Made by a program: the position numbers and the translations under genes | Shown here: one piece after another, positions 42,774 to 51,140 of the stretch | Layout of the letters: each line of letters starts with the position of its first letter | How positions within the stretch are numbered: position 1 is the first letter of the stretch | Assembly: GCF_012027725.1 (NCBI RefSeq) | Contig: NZ_SJOU01000005.1 | Span: 1-64,000 of the forward strand | DNA: 64,000 nt | DNA from: Olsenella sp. SW781 | GTDB taxonomy: Bacteria; Actinomycetota; Coriobacteriia; Coriobacteriales; Atopobiaceae | Direction: 5' to 3' | The notes under the pieces: generated by a model | What the model was told of the DNA's origin: nothing | Databases searched by the model: none | The model's input: only the letters and a program-made list of their open reading frames with translations

Positions 42774-43898
42774 ATGAATCAATCGACGGTCGGCAACCCT
42801 GACAGCAGCGCATGGATCGAAAAGTGGCTCTCCGAACCTCGGCTGGCAACATATCTTAGCCGGTGCCACGGCAACAGAGACGAGGCGATGCGCCTCTATG
42901 AATGGAACAGCGACCTTGGCCTCGTCCTCCTGAAAGACATCGGCTACTTCGAAATCGCTCTTCGCAACGCCTATGACCGTGTCATAGGCGAGCGCTGGAA
43001 CGGCGAGGACCACTGGCTTTTTGATTCATCCTCCCCCGTCAACGTCAGCATACCTCGACGCACGCGAGCGGGCGTTCCGTTTGATGCAAACGCTCTTAAC
43101 CGAAGTCTGATTGCGGAGGCAGGCCGCGGGTCAAGAGGCAGGCTCGGCCCTGACTCAACGATTGCGAACCTATCCTTTGGGTTTTGGGCGCACCTGACTG
43201 ACAAGGCCCATGAGCGAGCGCTCTGGATTCCCTATCTGCACCATGCTTGGCCAGCTGGCACAAACCGTGCCACGCTCGACTCCGCGATTCGTTCCATAGG
43301 CATCTGTCGAAATCGAATTGCCCATCACGAGCATCTCTTCGATCCCAAAGATGATGGCCTTCTTCCAACTCGCGTAGACCGCAGCATCGTTGAGCTCTTC
43401 TGTCAGCTCGTTCCCGAGAACACGCTCTTCTCGCCTGGCGCCCCCACTCCGGTAGACCGGTTCCTGAAAGAACATCCCATGCCAGGCGACCTGAAGTCTT
43501 TGAATGCCAATGCGTTCGAGCAGACCATCGCCGAGTACTTCGCCATGTGGGTGCGGCGTGACTTCTCGCGCTTTGACAAACTCTTCTCGTTGGGTTGTGT
43601 ATACGAGGAGTGCTACGGTCCGGTATACGTGGGTACCAACGAGCTGCACCGCTGGATTGACCATATGCTTGCTCGCCAGACGGTCACAGCGTGGAACATC
43701 CACTCAGTCGAGTCCGACCCGGATGGAGAGACTTTCTTTGTGTCGTGGACGTTTTCCGCCACAGAGGAAGAGAGTTACATCTTTGACGGAATCTCTCGAA
43801 TCCACTTTGATTCGGACGGGCGCATCGATCACGTGAAAGAATATCGGGCGGACCACGACCAGCGCCGCCCCTTTGAATCGGAAGGCCAGCACCCATGA
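42774..43898 (+). CDS. Abi-like HEPN protein fused to an NTF2/SnoaL-like domain
   Basis: A 374-residue two-domain protein. Residues about 10-225 resemble the Abi_2 (AbiD/AbiF) HEPN family: YEWNSDLGLVLLKDIGYFEIALRNAYD and the putative RNase motif R179-N-R-I-A-H184 (Rx4H) in ICRNRIAHHEHLFD. Residues about 245-374 (EQTIAEYFAMWVRRDFSRFDKLFS through ISRIHFDSDGRIDHVKEY) are an NTF2/SnoaL-like cone. Codon use is less GC-biased than neighbours, suggesting transfer. AGGAGGGAGGG precedes the ATG, and its stop overlaps the nrdG start. Abi-type HEPN proteins act as abortive-infection RNases; that role here is inferred. Confidence 0.8.
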   Translation: MNQSTVGNPDSSAWIEKWLSEPRLATYLSRCHGNRDEAMRLYEWNSDLGLVLLKDIGYFEIALRNAYDRVIGERWNGEDHWLFDSSSPVNVSIPRRTRAGVPFDANALNRSLIAEAGRGSRGRLGPDSTIANLSFGFWAHLTDKAHERALWIPYLHHAWPAGTNRATLDSAIRSIGICRNRIAHHEHLFDPKDDGLLPTRVDRSIVELFCQLVPENTLFSPGAPTPVDRFLKEHPMPGDLKSLNANAFEQTIAEYFAMWVRRDFSRFDKLFSLGCVYEECYGPVYVGTNELHRWIDHMLARQTVTAWNIHSVESDPDGETFFVSWTFSATEEESYIFDGISRIHFDSDGRIDHVKEYRADHDQRRPFESEGQHP

Positions 43899-44452
43899 AC
43901 TACGCGAACATCAAGTACTGCGACATCGCAAACGGACCGGGCGTGCGCACCACGCTCTTCGTCTCCGGGTGCCGCCTACACTGCCCCAACTGCTTCAACG
44001 AGGAGGCGTGGGACTTCGACGCCGGAGAGCCCTTCACCCAGGAGGTTGCCGAGAAGATCATGGACTCGCTCGACGTGCCCTACGTGGGCGGCCTCACCAT
44101 CCTGGGCGGCGAGCCGATGGAGCCGGAGAACCAGCAGGGGCTCGTGGGCTTTCTCGAGGCCGTGCGCGAGCGATTTGGGGGCGAGAAGTCCATCTGGCTC
44201 TTCTCGGGCCACACCTGGGACCAGCTGCGCCCCGGCGGCGCATGGAACCTCGGAGACGTGACGGACCGGCTGCTCGACACGCTGGACGTCCTCGTGGACG
44301 GCCCCTTCGTGCAGGACCTCCACGACATCACGCTGCGCTTCCGCGGCTCGTCCAACCAGCGGCTCATCGACGTCCCCGCCACGCTCGAGGCGCCCGGCGA
44401 CGACGTCATCTGGTGGGAGGACGAGCCGATCTTCTCCACGCACACGATGTAG
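43895..44452 (+). CDS. nrdG: Anaerobic ribonucleotide reductase activating protein
   Basis: A 185-residue radical SAM activase that installs the glycyl radical on NrdD. The cluster motif is SGCRLHCPNCFN (CxxxCxxC, about residues 26-33), preceded by NGPGVRTTLFVSGC, and GGEPM follows. The ATG overlaps the stop of the HEPN-NTF2 gene (ATGA), so nrdG translation is coupled to that gene rather than directly to nrdD. Confidence 0.96.
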   Translation: MNYANIKYCDIANGPGVRTTLFVSGCRLHCPNCFNEEAWDFDAGEPFTQEVAEKIMDSLDVPYVGGLTILGGEPMEPENQQGLVGFLEAVRERFGGEKSIWLFSGHTWDQLRPGGAWNLGDVTDRLLDTLDVLVDGPFVQDLHDITLRFRGSSNQRLIDVPATLEAPGDDVIWWEDEPIFSTHTM

Positions 44453-44482
44453 CCGTGCGGGGGGCAGGCGTGCCACCCCTCC

Positions 44483-44511
44483 TTGTGAGGCGCGGAGAAA
44501 TCGGGCATACT
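44483..44511 (+). promoter_or_regulatory. Promoter of the mgtA leader transcript
   Basis: TTGTGA (44483-44488), a 17-bp spacer and CATACT (44506-44511) form a good sigma-70-type promoter. Initiation near 44518 would place the 29-codon leader ORF about 50 bases into the transcript. Confidence 0.65.
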
Positions 44512-44566
44512 GACCAGAGCTAGGAGAGACGGGCACGCGCCCAGACCCAAGGGAGGTGGTTTTCCC

Positions 44567-44656
44567 ATGAGCGATAGTCACAGTCACAGTCACGATGCAC
44601 CAAGGTCCATGGGAGAGGCGCCTGCCGGTCGGGACGGCTGGCACCGACGCGCGTAG
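44567..44656 (+). CDS. 29-residue leader peptide upstream of the mgtA-type ATPase
   Basis: ATG at 44567, preceded by AAGGGAGGTGG, opens a 29-codon frame starting MSDSHSHSHDAPR and ending DGWHRRA. The Ser-His repeats and acidic residues at the start are unusual. A strong hairpin (44681-44698) lies between its stop and the ATPase. The layout resembles leader-peptide control of Mg2+ transporters such as mgtA/mgtL in enterobacteria, though the peptide sequence is unrelated. It might instead be a small metal-binding peptide. Confidence 0.6.
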   Translation: MSDSHSHSHDAPRSMGEAPAGRDGWHRRA

Positions 44657-44680
44657 CGCACGCTCAAGAAGCACTCCCAC

Positions 44681-44703
44681 GGGCCGCGAGAGCGGCCCTT
44701 CTC
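44681..44703 (+). terminator. Hairpin between leader ORF and mgtA-type gene
   Basis: GGGCCGC (44681-44687) and GCGGCCC (44692-44698) close a GAGA tetraloop, followed by TTCTCGT. A compact, very stable stem with a weak pyrimidine tail, placed 31 bp before the ATPase start. Suitable as an attenuator. Confidence 0.6.
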
Positions 44704-44729
44704 GTATCCCGGGATTGTGAGGTGGCACC

Positions 44730-47462
44730 ATGCTGCTGGCCACCCTCTTCTCGCGTGCCCTCGCACGCGCCCGTACCGTCAACAGCCCCACCCCAAACGC
44801 CGCCGGATCGGACTGGCTGCGCCACGTGGCGGAAGCGTCGCCCGCCCGCCTGCTCGACGAGCTCGGCACCCGCGATGGCGGCCTCTCCCCTGACGAGGTG
44901 GAGACCATGCGCGCCTTCTGGGGCGAGAACCGCCTCGGCCACGCCGAGCGGCCGTCGCTCCCCCGGCGCGCAGCCGCCGCGTTCCTTGACCCCTTCACGG
45001 GCATCCTCGTCCTTATCGCCATCGTCTCCGTGCTCACGGACTGGGTCTTTGCCACGTCCGGAGCGCGCGACCTCACCACGCCCGCCATCATCGCCGTCAT
45101 GGTGCTGGTCTCAGGCATGCTGAGACTCGTCCAGGGCGAGCGCAGCGACAACGCCGCCGCGGCGCTCGCCGAGATGATCGAGACCACCTGCACCGTCGAG
45201 CGCGCGGACGTCGGCCGCGTGGAGGTGTCGCTTGACGAGGTGGTGGTGGGCGACGTCGTCCACCTCTCCTCCGGGAGCCTCGTTCCCGCCGACCTGCGCC
45301 TCATTGCCTCGCGGGACCTCTTCGTAAGCCAGTCCGCCCTCACGGGCGAGTCCCTGGATGTCGAGAAGCACCACGAGCTCGACGGCCCGATTCCCTCCGA
45401 CGCCGCGGTGACCGATCTCGACGACCTCCTCTTCCTGGGGAGTAGCGTGATCTCTGGCAGCGGGGTTGGCGTCGTGGTGGCCACGGGCACGTCCACCCTC
45501 ATCGGGCAGGCCGCAACGGAGCTCTCATCGGGCGTCGCGCGCGACCGCGCAACGGCGTCTGGCGAGGGCGTCGCAACAACGAGCCGCCTGCTCGTGGGCC
45601 TCATGCTCGTCATGGTTCCCGTCGTCGCACTCATCTCGGGGGTTACCACGGGGGACTGGGTGGACGCCCTGCTCTTCTCCCTCTCCGTAGCCGTGGGGCT
45701 CACGCCGGAGATGCTTCCCGTGCTCGTCACCTGCTGCCTGGGCAAAGGGGCGGTCGACCTCTCGCGCGACAAGGTCATCGTTAAGCGGCTCGACGCGATA
45801 AGCGACCTCGGAGCCGTTGACGTTCTCTGCTGCGATAAGACCGGCACGCTCACCGAGGACCGCGTCGTCCTCGAGCGCCACCTCAACGTCCTTGGCGAGG
45901 ATGACGTGGAGGTGCTGCGCGCCGCGTTCATGAACAGCTTCTTCGGCACGGGCATGAAGAACCTCGTCGACTCCGCGATCATTCGTCGGACCCTCGAGGT
46001 CGATCCCTCGGCCGAGGGGCTGTGCGACCGATACGCACTTGTCGACGAGCTGCCCTTCGACTTCGAGCGGCGGCGCGTAAGCGTCGTGGTCGATGACGAA
46101 ACTGGACCGGGGCTCCTCATCTGCAAGGGCGCGATCGAGGAGGTCGTCGAGGCCTGTGCCGAGGCGCAGGTGAGGGGGGAGGCCGTCCCTCTCGCCCCCG
46201 AGCTCGCAAACGCGATCATGCAACGGGCGGCGTCCCTCGCCGACCAGGGCATGAGGGTCCTCGGCGTGGCCGTGCGCGAGGGCTCGCCCGAGGCGGGCGG
46301 GCTCGCCCAGGAGGGCGAGAAGGACATGGTCCTCGTTGGCTACCTCGCCTTTCTTGACCCTCCCAAGAGAAGTGCCGCCGCGGCCGTCGCTGCGCTAGCC
46401 GGGCACGGCATCTCGACGAAGGTCCTCACGGGCGACTCCGCGCGCGTCGCCGCACACGTGTGCGGCACGCTCGGCATCCCGACGGACGACGTGCTCACGG
46501 GAGCTGACGTCGCCGCCCTGGGAGACGAGGAGCTCTCCGAGCGCGCCGAACGCGCGACGATCTTCGCGAAGCTCTCACCGGCACAGAAGGCACGGGTTGT
46601 CAGCGCCCTCAGGGCAAGGGGACATGCCGTGGGGTTCATGGGCGACGGAGTGAACGACGCCGCCGCGATGGCGTCCTCGGACTGCGGCATCTCGGTTGAC
46701 TCCGCGGTGGACGTGGCCCGCGAGGCGGCCGACCTGATTCTCCTCGAGAAGGATCTCCTCGTCCTCGAGCGCGGGATCGTCTGCGGGCGCCGGACGCTCG
46801 CCAACATGGCAAAGTACGTGAAGATGACCGTAAGCTCAAACTTCGGGAACATCCTCTCCGTGCTCGTCGCCGCCACGCTGCTGCCGTTTCTCCCCATGAC
46901 CGCCGTCCAGCTGCTGCTCCTCAATCTGATCTACGACGTCACCTGCACCGCCCTGCCATGGGACCGCGTCGACGACGAGCTCGTGGCGGCGCCGCGGAGG
47001 TGGGACGGTCGCTCCATCCGCCGGTTCATGATCTTCGTGGGGCCCATCAGCTCCGCCTTCGACGTCATCACCTTCGCGGCGCTGTTCTTCGTCGTGTGTC
47101 CCGGAGTCGCGGGCGGTCCCTGGACGGCGCTCGACGGGGCGGGCAAGACGATCTTCGTAGCCACGTTCCAGGCTGGGTGGTTCGTCGAGAGTATGTGGAC
47201 GCAGACGCTCGCCGTGCATCTCATTCGCACACAGCGCAGGTCATTCATCGAGAGCCGGGCCTCAGGGAAACTCACGGCCCTCGGGCTCGCTGGAGTCGGC
47301 CTGTCCACCGCGCTCCCCTTCACGCCCCTCGGCGCCGCACTCGACCTCGCCCCGCTCCCGCTGGGATACTTTGCCCTGCTTGCGGCCATCGTCGTTCTCT
47401 ACGCGGCCTCGCTCTCGCTCGCCAAGCGCCACCTGCTCCGACGCGACCGCTCGTTTCTTTAG
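44730..47462 (+). CDS. mgtA: MgtA/MgtB-type magnesium-importing P-type ATPase
   Basis: A 910-residue P3B-type ATPase importing Mg2+. Diagnostic motifs are SVAVGLTPEMLPVLVTCCLGKGAV in M4, phosphorylation site CCDKTGTLTEDRV (Asp369), GFMGDGVNDAAAMASSDCGISVDSAVDVAREAADLILLEKDL, and VKMTVSSNFGNILSVLVAATLLPFLPMTAVQLLLLNLIYD. The sequence is full length. GAGGTGG precedes the ATG at 44730. It lies behind a leader ORF and hairpin and is followed by a large inverted repeat, so it is monocistronic apart from the leader. Confidence 0.94.
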   Translation: MLLATLFSRALARARTVNSPTPNAAGSDWLRHVAEASPARLLDELGTRDGGLSPDEVETMRAFWGENRLGHAERPSLPRRAAAAFLDPFTGILVLIAIVSVLTDWVFATSGARDLTTPAIIAVMVLVSGMLRLVQGERSDNAAAALAEMIETTCTVERADVGRVEVSLDEVVVGDVVHLSSGSLVPADLRLIASRDLFVSQSALTGESLDVEKHHELDGPIPSDAAVTDLDDLLFLGSSVISGSGVGVVVATGTSTLIGQAATELSSGVARDRATASGEGVATTSRLLVGLMLVMVPVVALISGVTTGDWVDALLFSLSVAVGLTPEMLPVLVTCCLGKGAVDLSRDKVIVKRLDAISDLGAVDVLCCDKTGTLTEDRVVLERHLNVLGEDDVEVLRAAFMNSFFGTGMKNLVDSAIIRRTLEVDPSAEGLCDRYALVDELPFDFERRRVSVVVDDETGPGLLICKGAIEEVVEACAEAQVRGEAVPLAPELANAIMQRAASLADQGMRVLGVAVREGSPEAGGLAQEGEKDMVLVGYLAFLDPPKRSAAAAVAALAGHGISTKVLTGDSARVAAHVCGTLGIPTDDVLTGADVAALGDEELSERAERATIFAKLSPAQKARVVSALRARGHAVGFMGDGVNDAAAMASSDCGISVDSAVDVAREAADLILLEKDLLVLERGIVCGRRTLANMAKYVKMTVSSNFGNILSVLVAATLLPFLPMTAVQLLLLNLIYDVTCTALPWDRVDDELVAAPRRWDGRSIRRFMIFVGPISSAFDVITFAALFFVVCPGVAGGPWTALDGAGKTIFVATFQAGWFVESMWTQTLAVHLIRTQRRSFIESRASGKLTALGLAGVGLSTALPFTPLGAALDLAPLPLGYFALLAAIVVLYAASLSLAKRHLLRRDRSFL

Positions 47463-47537
47463 GGCGACATGGGGAAAGCCTGACAGGGGTGACAGGATAT
47501 TCTGTCAGAAAATGGTTTCCGTGCAAGGGAGGCAGGC

Positions 47538-47607
47538 GTGCCAACGGCGTCAGGTTTATTTGGCACGCCGCAAGAGGCGTGCCAAATAAACCTGACGCCG
47601 TTGGCAC
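47538..47607. repeat. Long hairpin of the GGCGTCAGGTTT family, copy 2
   Basis: Arms 47538-47569 and 47576-47607 pair perfectly over 32 bp with a 6-base loop. The core GGCGTCAGGTTTATTTGGCAC matches copy 1 at 26621-26692 with a single R change (G to A). A partial repeat CCTGACGCCGTTGG follows at 47608-47620. It lies between mgtA and the GNAT gene, both on plus. Confidence 0.85.
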
Positions 47608-47655
47608 CTGACGCCGTTGGCGCAAGCCCGACGCCGGTGACATTGAGGAGGCCCC

Positions 47656-48279
47656 ATGACCGTACTCGACACGAGCGTGCCCCACATCCCCGTGATGATG
47701 ACGCTCGGCCCCCACGAGCCCGTATCCGACGTCACGCTGCCGACGGGCTACCGCTTCGCCGCCTGGGAGCCACGCTTTCGCGAGCCATGGGTGCGGCTGC
47801 ACGTCCTTCTCGGCCAGCTGCCGTCATATGAGGAGGGGCTCGCGTACTTCGAGCGCACCTACGAGTCGGACCCCGTCGCCCTCAGGCGCCAGATGATCCT
47901 CGCGGTCGATGGGGACAGCGCCCTTGCGGGGACGAGCTCGCTCTGGCGCGGCGACCACTTCGGCGAGCCGCGCCTGCGCGTGCACTGGGTCGGGGTGGAC
48001 CCCGCCCATCAGCGTCGCGGCCTCGCCCGCGCGCTGATGCTCCGGACGATCGCCCTCTACGACGAGCTCGTCCCCTCGGGCGAGCCGCCCCTCTACCTCA
48101 CCACGCAGACGGAGAGCTGGGTTGCCTGTGGCATGTATCGCAAGCTGGGCTTTGTTCCCTATCGAGGCCCCATGCCCCCAAACTTCGGCTCCGATCCCGA
48201 GGCGTTTCGTGACAAAAACGACGAGGCCTGGCGCCTCATCGACGACAGGCTGCGAGACAGCTCCCGCTCGCCGCGCTAG
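47656..48279 (+). CDS. GNAT-family N-acetyltransferase
   Basis: A 207-residue acetyltransferase. The acetyl-CoA site RVHWVGVDPAHQRRGLARALMLRTIALYDEL contains the Q/RxxGxA-type loop QRRGLA, and MYRKLGFVPY is the usual C-terminal strand. The substrate is unknown. GAGGAGG precedes the ATG. Confidence 0.88.
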   Translation: MTVLDTSVPHIPVMMTLGPHEPVSDVTLPTGYRFAAWEPRFREPWVRLHVLLGQLPSYEEGLAYFERTYESDPVALRRQMILAVDGDSALAGTSSLWRGDHFGEPRLRVHWVGVDPAHQRRGLARALMLRTIALYDELVPSGEPPLYLTTQTESWVACGMYRKLGFVPYRGPMPPNFGSDPEAFRDKNDEAWRLIDDRLRDSSRSPR

Positions 48280-48315
48280 CGCGACCGCCCACGAACTTCT
48301 CCCCTCCCCCTGACG

Positions 48316-48344
48316 GCCGGGCGAGGCCCCCGACCTCGTCCGGC
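48316..48344 (+). terminator. Hairpin after the GNAT gene
   Basis: Arms 48316-48326 and 48334-48344 (GCCGGGCGAGG against CCTCGTCCGGC) pair over 11 bp with one G-T wobble and a 7-base loop, 37 bp after the stop. Confidence 0.55.
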
Positions 48345-48424
48345 AGCAACGCGTCAGCAAGTGGGAAGACAACTCGCGCGCCAAAGTTGGTAGGCTCCTT
48401 CGCACCCGATCGAAGGAGGTTCCC

Positions 48425-49123
48425 ATGCGCAGGCAGCAGACCGTAGGAGACGTCCTCCTCGAGGCACGCGCCCCCTACTCCCACATGGACGAGGACGACT
48501 CGAGGCTCTTCTACTCCACGATGAACGCGCTTCTCGTCTATGCCAACAACCGGCTGCACGTCATCAGCCCCAAGAGGCTGAGGGCCCGCCCCGGAGACCC
48601 GTGCATGCTCTACGAGAACGGCGGGAGGGTCTCCGAGGAGCTCTGGAAGAACCGGGCGCTCGTGGACGACTTCGTGCGGGAGAACCCGCTCGGGCTCAGT
48701 GAGCGACAGCTCGAGGTGGCGCGCCCCTGGCGCCATGCGCTGCGCGACATGTTCACCGTCGTGGACGCTGACGCCGACCGCGCCATCTACATGAACCAGG
48801 ACCGCCTCTTCGTGGTGGGGGCGTCCCAGGACCCGGCCGACTCCCACGTCCACCACATCCCCTCGCTCATGCTCCTCACGCTCGTTCCCTTCAAGGGGGG
48901 CATCGTGACGAGCGGCATCACGCTGCACCTCTCGCCCAAGCCGCATCCCTGGGCGGTTCCGCTCATCGCCCGCCAGGCCGCCGAGCTCGCCGTGCGCCCG
49001 CTCGTCTCCACGGCCAACGACCTGCTCCTCTACGCATCCGGCGTCTCCGACGACGAGAACCGCGTCACGCCGCGCTTCCAGAGGGAGGTCGACGAGTCCT
49101 TTGCGACGGGGGCCATCGCGTAG
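48425..49123 (+). CDS. Unrecognised 232-residue cytoplasmic protein
   Basis: I do not recognise this family. The protein is soluble, mixed alpha/beta by composition, with no signal peptide or membrane helix. Segments such as RLFYSTMNALLVYANNRLHVISP and HVHHIPSLMLLTLVPFKGGIVTSGITLHLSPKP look like structured strands. GAAGGAGG precedes the ATG. The next gene starts 10 bp after its stop, so it is co-transcribed with the BrnT-like/RHH pair. Confidence 0.75.
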   Translation: MRRQQTVGDVLLEARAPYSHMDEDDSRLFYSTMNALLVYANNRLHVISPKRLRARPGDPCMLYENGGRVSEELWKNRALVDDFVRENPLGLSERQLEVARPWRHALRDMFTVVDADADRAIYMNQDRLFVVGASQDPADSHVHHIPSLMLLTLVPFKGGIVTSGITLHLSPKPHPWAVPLIARQAAELAVRPLVSTANDLLLYASGVSDDENRVTPRFQREVDESFATGAIA

Positions 49124-49133
49124 GGAGGCAACA

Positions 49134-49481
49134 ATGCGCAAAGGGGGAAAGCGGCGCACGGCAACCCATCTCAGATTGATACAATCAGAAATGAGCGTAT
49201 GGCCAGTAGAGCACGTCGAGGTACACGACCGCGTCCACAAGCGTCATCCCGAGATTCTGGCCGAGGATGTTTGCAGTGCCTGGAAGAACGCCTTTCTCTC
49301 CAGACCCCGAATTGACGACGGGACGGTTCGCCAAGTCGCAATAGGGCAAGACGGAAGGGGGCGTCTCCTCGAGATGGTCGCCCAGCGCATCGGTCCCTCA
49401 ACCTGGCTCGTCTATCATGCCATGACGCCGCCGAGCGATAAGATGCTCAAAGAGCTGCGAGCGCTTTGGAGGGAGAAGTAG
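49134..49481 (+). CDS. BrnT-like toxin-family protein (candidate)
   Basis: A 115-residue basic protein. The segment HDRVHKRHPEILAEDVCSAWKNA and the later VAIGQDGRGRLLEMVAQRIG...YHAMTPP resemble the strand pattern of BrnT/RelE-like toxins, although I cannot confirm the fold. The ATG at 49134 has GGGAGG upstream; an ATG at 49191 without a ribosome site is the alternative. It is followed after 3 bp by a ribbon-helix-helix gene, the order of BrnT-BrnA toxin-antitoxin pairs. Confidence 0.6.
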   Translation: MRKGGKRRTATHLRLIQSEMSVWPVEHVEVHDRVHKRHPEILAEDVCSAWKNAFLSRPRIDDGTVRQVAIGQDGRGRLLEMVAQRIGPSTWLVYHAMTPPSDKMLKELRALWREK

Positions 49482-49484
49482 GAC

Positions 49485-49826
49485 ATGTCGCTGACGGACG
49501 AGGAGATCTACGAGCTGACCGGACTGACGAGCGAGGACTTTGACCGCATGGCCCGCCCCTTCGAGGACGGCTCGTGGATCGATGACGACGGCAACCCCAT
49601 CCACTTTGACGGGCCCATCGAGTACGGGCCGCCGCGCCTCTACCTGGAGGACCGGGCCATGTGGACCTTTGACATCCCCGGCCCCCACATCGCTGCGGTG
49701 GACCGCGCGATCAAGCGACTTGGCATCACCAAGTCCGAGTTCATGCAGAGCGCCGTCCGCCATGAGCTCGAGCGCGTGGGCGAGAAGGTCGAGGACCCCG
49801 AGGGGTCGGGCCGCGTAAAGGCCTAG
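49485..49826 (+). CDS. Ribbon-helix-helix protein, candidate antitoxin
   Basis: A 113-residue acidic protein. Residues about 67-100 (HIAAVDRAIKRLGITKSEFMQSAVRHELERVG) fit a ribbon-helix-helix DNA-binding domain; the N-terminal 60 residues are acidic and probably the partner-binding part. That order is reversed relative to many RHH antitoxins but is found in BrnA-like proteins. Adjacent to the candidate toxin. Confidence 0.65.
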   Translation: MSLTDEEIYELTGLTSEDFDRMARPFEDGSWIDDDGNPIHFDGPIEYGPPRLYLEDRAMWTFDIPGPHIAAVDRAIKRLGITKSEFMQSAVRHELERVGEKVEDPEGSGRVKA

Positions 49827-49858
49827 GCTCCCCCGGGCGGAGCGCCGCCGGGGGAGCC
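49826..49858. terminator. Perfect 11-bp bidirectional hairpin
   Basis: Arms 49826-49836 and 49848-49858 (GGCTCCCCCGG and complement) lie between the convergent RHH and C-S lyase genes. Confidence 0.65.
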
Positions 49859-49865
49859 CGGACGC

Positions 49866-51068
49866 TCAGAAGACGTGCTCGGCCAGGCGCCCGAAGGCCT
49901 CCTGCACGCGGGAGAGCGGCAGCGCCAGGTTCATGCGAATGTGGCAGGGCCCGTTGAAGGCGCGCCCATCCTGCCAGTAGACTCCCACGCGCCAGCCGGC
50001 GCGCAGGAGGTCCTCGATGTCCCGCCCGTTCTTCTCGCACCACTGCGTGCAGTCAAGGAAGAGCATGTAGGTGCCCTGCGGCCGGAAGACGTCCACGCCG
50101 GGGAGGTTGTGCTCGATGAAGTCGCACGCCCAGTCCACGTTTCCGGCGATCACCTGGTTGAGCTCGTCGGCCCATGCGCGGCCCTCGGAACTATAGGCGC
50201 CGATGAGCGCATGTTGCGAGAGCACGTTCATCGAGTTGTAGTGGGGCTTGGCGCCCTTGGACTCAACGCGGTCGCGCAGGTAGTCGCTGTAGATGACGTG
50301 ATAGCTGCCGATGAGCCCCGCGAGGTTGAAGGTCTTGCTCGGCGCGTAGAGCGCGATCGTGCGCTCGCGCGCGTCATCGGAGACGGACTGCGTGGGGACG
50401 TGCGCGTGCCCCGGGCGCACGATGTCGGACCAGATCTCGTCGGAGATGACCACGCAGTCGTGGGCACGGAAGAGCTCCATCGCACGCTCGACCTCCCAGC
50501 GCTCCCACACGCGCCCGCAGGGGTTGTGCGGCGAGCAGAAGATCGCCACGTGAATGCGCCCCTCGGAGAGGCGGCGCTCCATGTCCTCGAAGTCCATGCG
50601 CCAGACGCCGCCCGCGTCGCGCACGAGCGTCGAGTGCACGATCTTGAAGCCGTTGTCCTCGAGGCTGTGGGTGAACCCCACGTACGTGGGGCTGTGCACG
50701 AGCACCGGGTCCCCCGGCGCCGCAAAGGCCGTGAGCGCTGAGACCACGCCGCCGAGCACGCCGTTCTCGTAGCCGATGTGACGCGGCTCGAGGTCACACA
50801 CGCCCTTGCGGTCGCGGTGCCAGTCGATGATGGCCTGGTAGTAGGCATCGCTCGGGCGGAAGTAGCCGAAGGTGGGGTACGCGAGGCGCTCCTCGATGGC
50901 ACGCGTGATGGAGGGGGCCACGGGGAAGTTCATGTCCGCGACCCACATGGGGATGGGGTCGAAGCCCTCGTCAGGCGCGGGATACCCGGAGCCCGGCGCG
51001 CCGATGGCGTCGAGCGCGAGCGCGTCATGCCCGGCACGGTCGAGGATGGTCGTGAAGTCATAGGTCAT
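49866..51068 (-). CDS. MalY/PatB-type PLP-dependent C-S beta-lyase
   Basis: A 400-residue fold-type I PLP enzyme of the cystathionine beta-lyase MalY/PatB group. FDPIPMWVADMNFPVAPSITRAIEERL, CSPHNPCGRVW and the Schiff-base lysine in LYAPSKTFNLAGL are diagnostic. It cleaves cystathionine or cysteine to homocysteine or sulfide plus pyruvate and ammonia. The start ending at 51068 has GAAGGGA upstream; a much longer frame upstream is antisense to the next gene and is rejected. Confidence 0.92.
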   Translation of the reverse strand: MTYDFTTILDRAGHDALALDAIGAPGSGYPAPDEGFDPIPMWVADMNFPVAPSITRAIEERLAYPTFGYFRPSDAYYQAIIDWHRDRKGVCDLEPRHIGYENGVLGGVVSALTAFAAPGDPVLVHSPTYVGFTHSLEDNGFKIVHSTLVRDAGGVWRMDFEDMERRLSEGRIHVAIFCSPHNPCGRVWERWEVERAMELFRAHDCVVISDEIWSDIVRPGHAHVPTQSVSDDARERTIALYAPSKTFNLAGLIGSYHVIYSDYLRDRVESKGAKPHYNSMNVLSQHALIGAYSSEGRAWADELNQVIAGNVDWACDFIEHNLPGVDVFRPQGTYMLFLDCTQWCEKNGRDIEDLLRAGWRVGVYWQDGRAFNGPCHIRMNLALPLSRVQEAFGRLAEHVF

Positions 51069-51140
51069 GGGAGTCCCTTCGACGCGGTTTTCCTCTGCTA
51101 GGATACTCGCAACGGAGCACGCCCGACATCGGAGGGGCCC

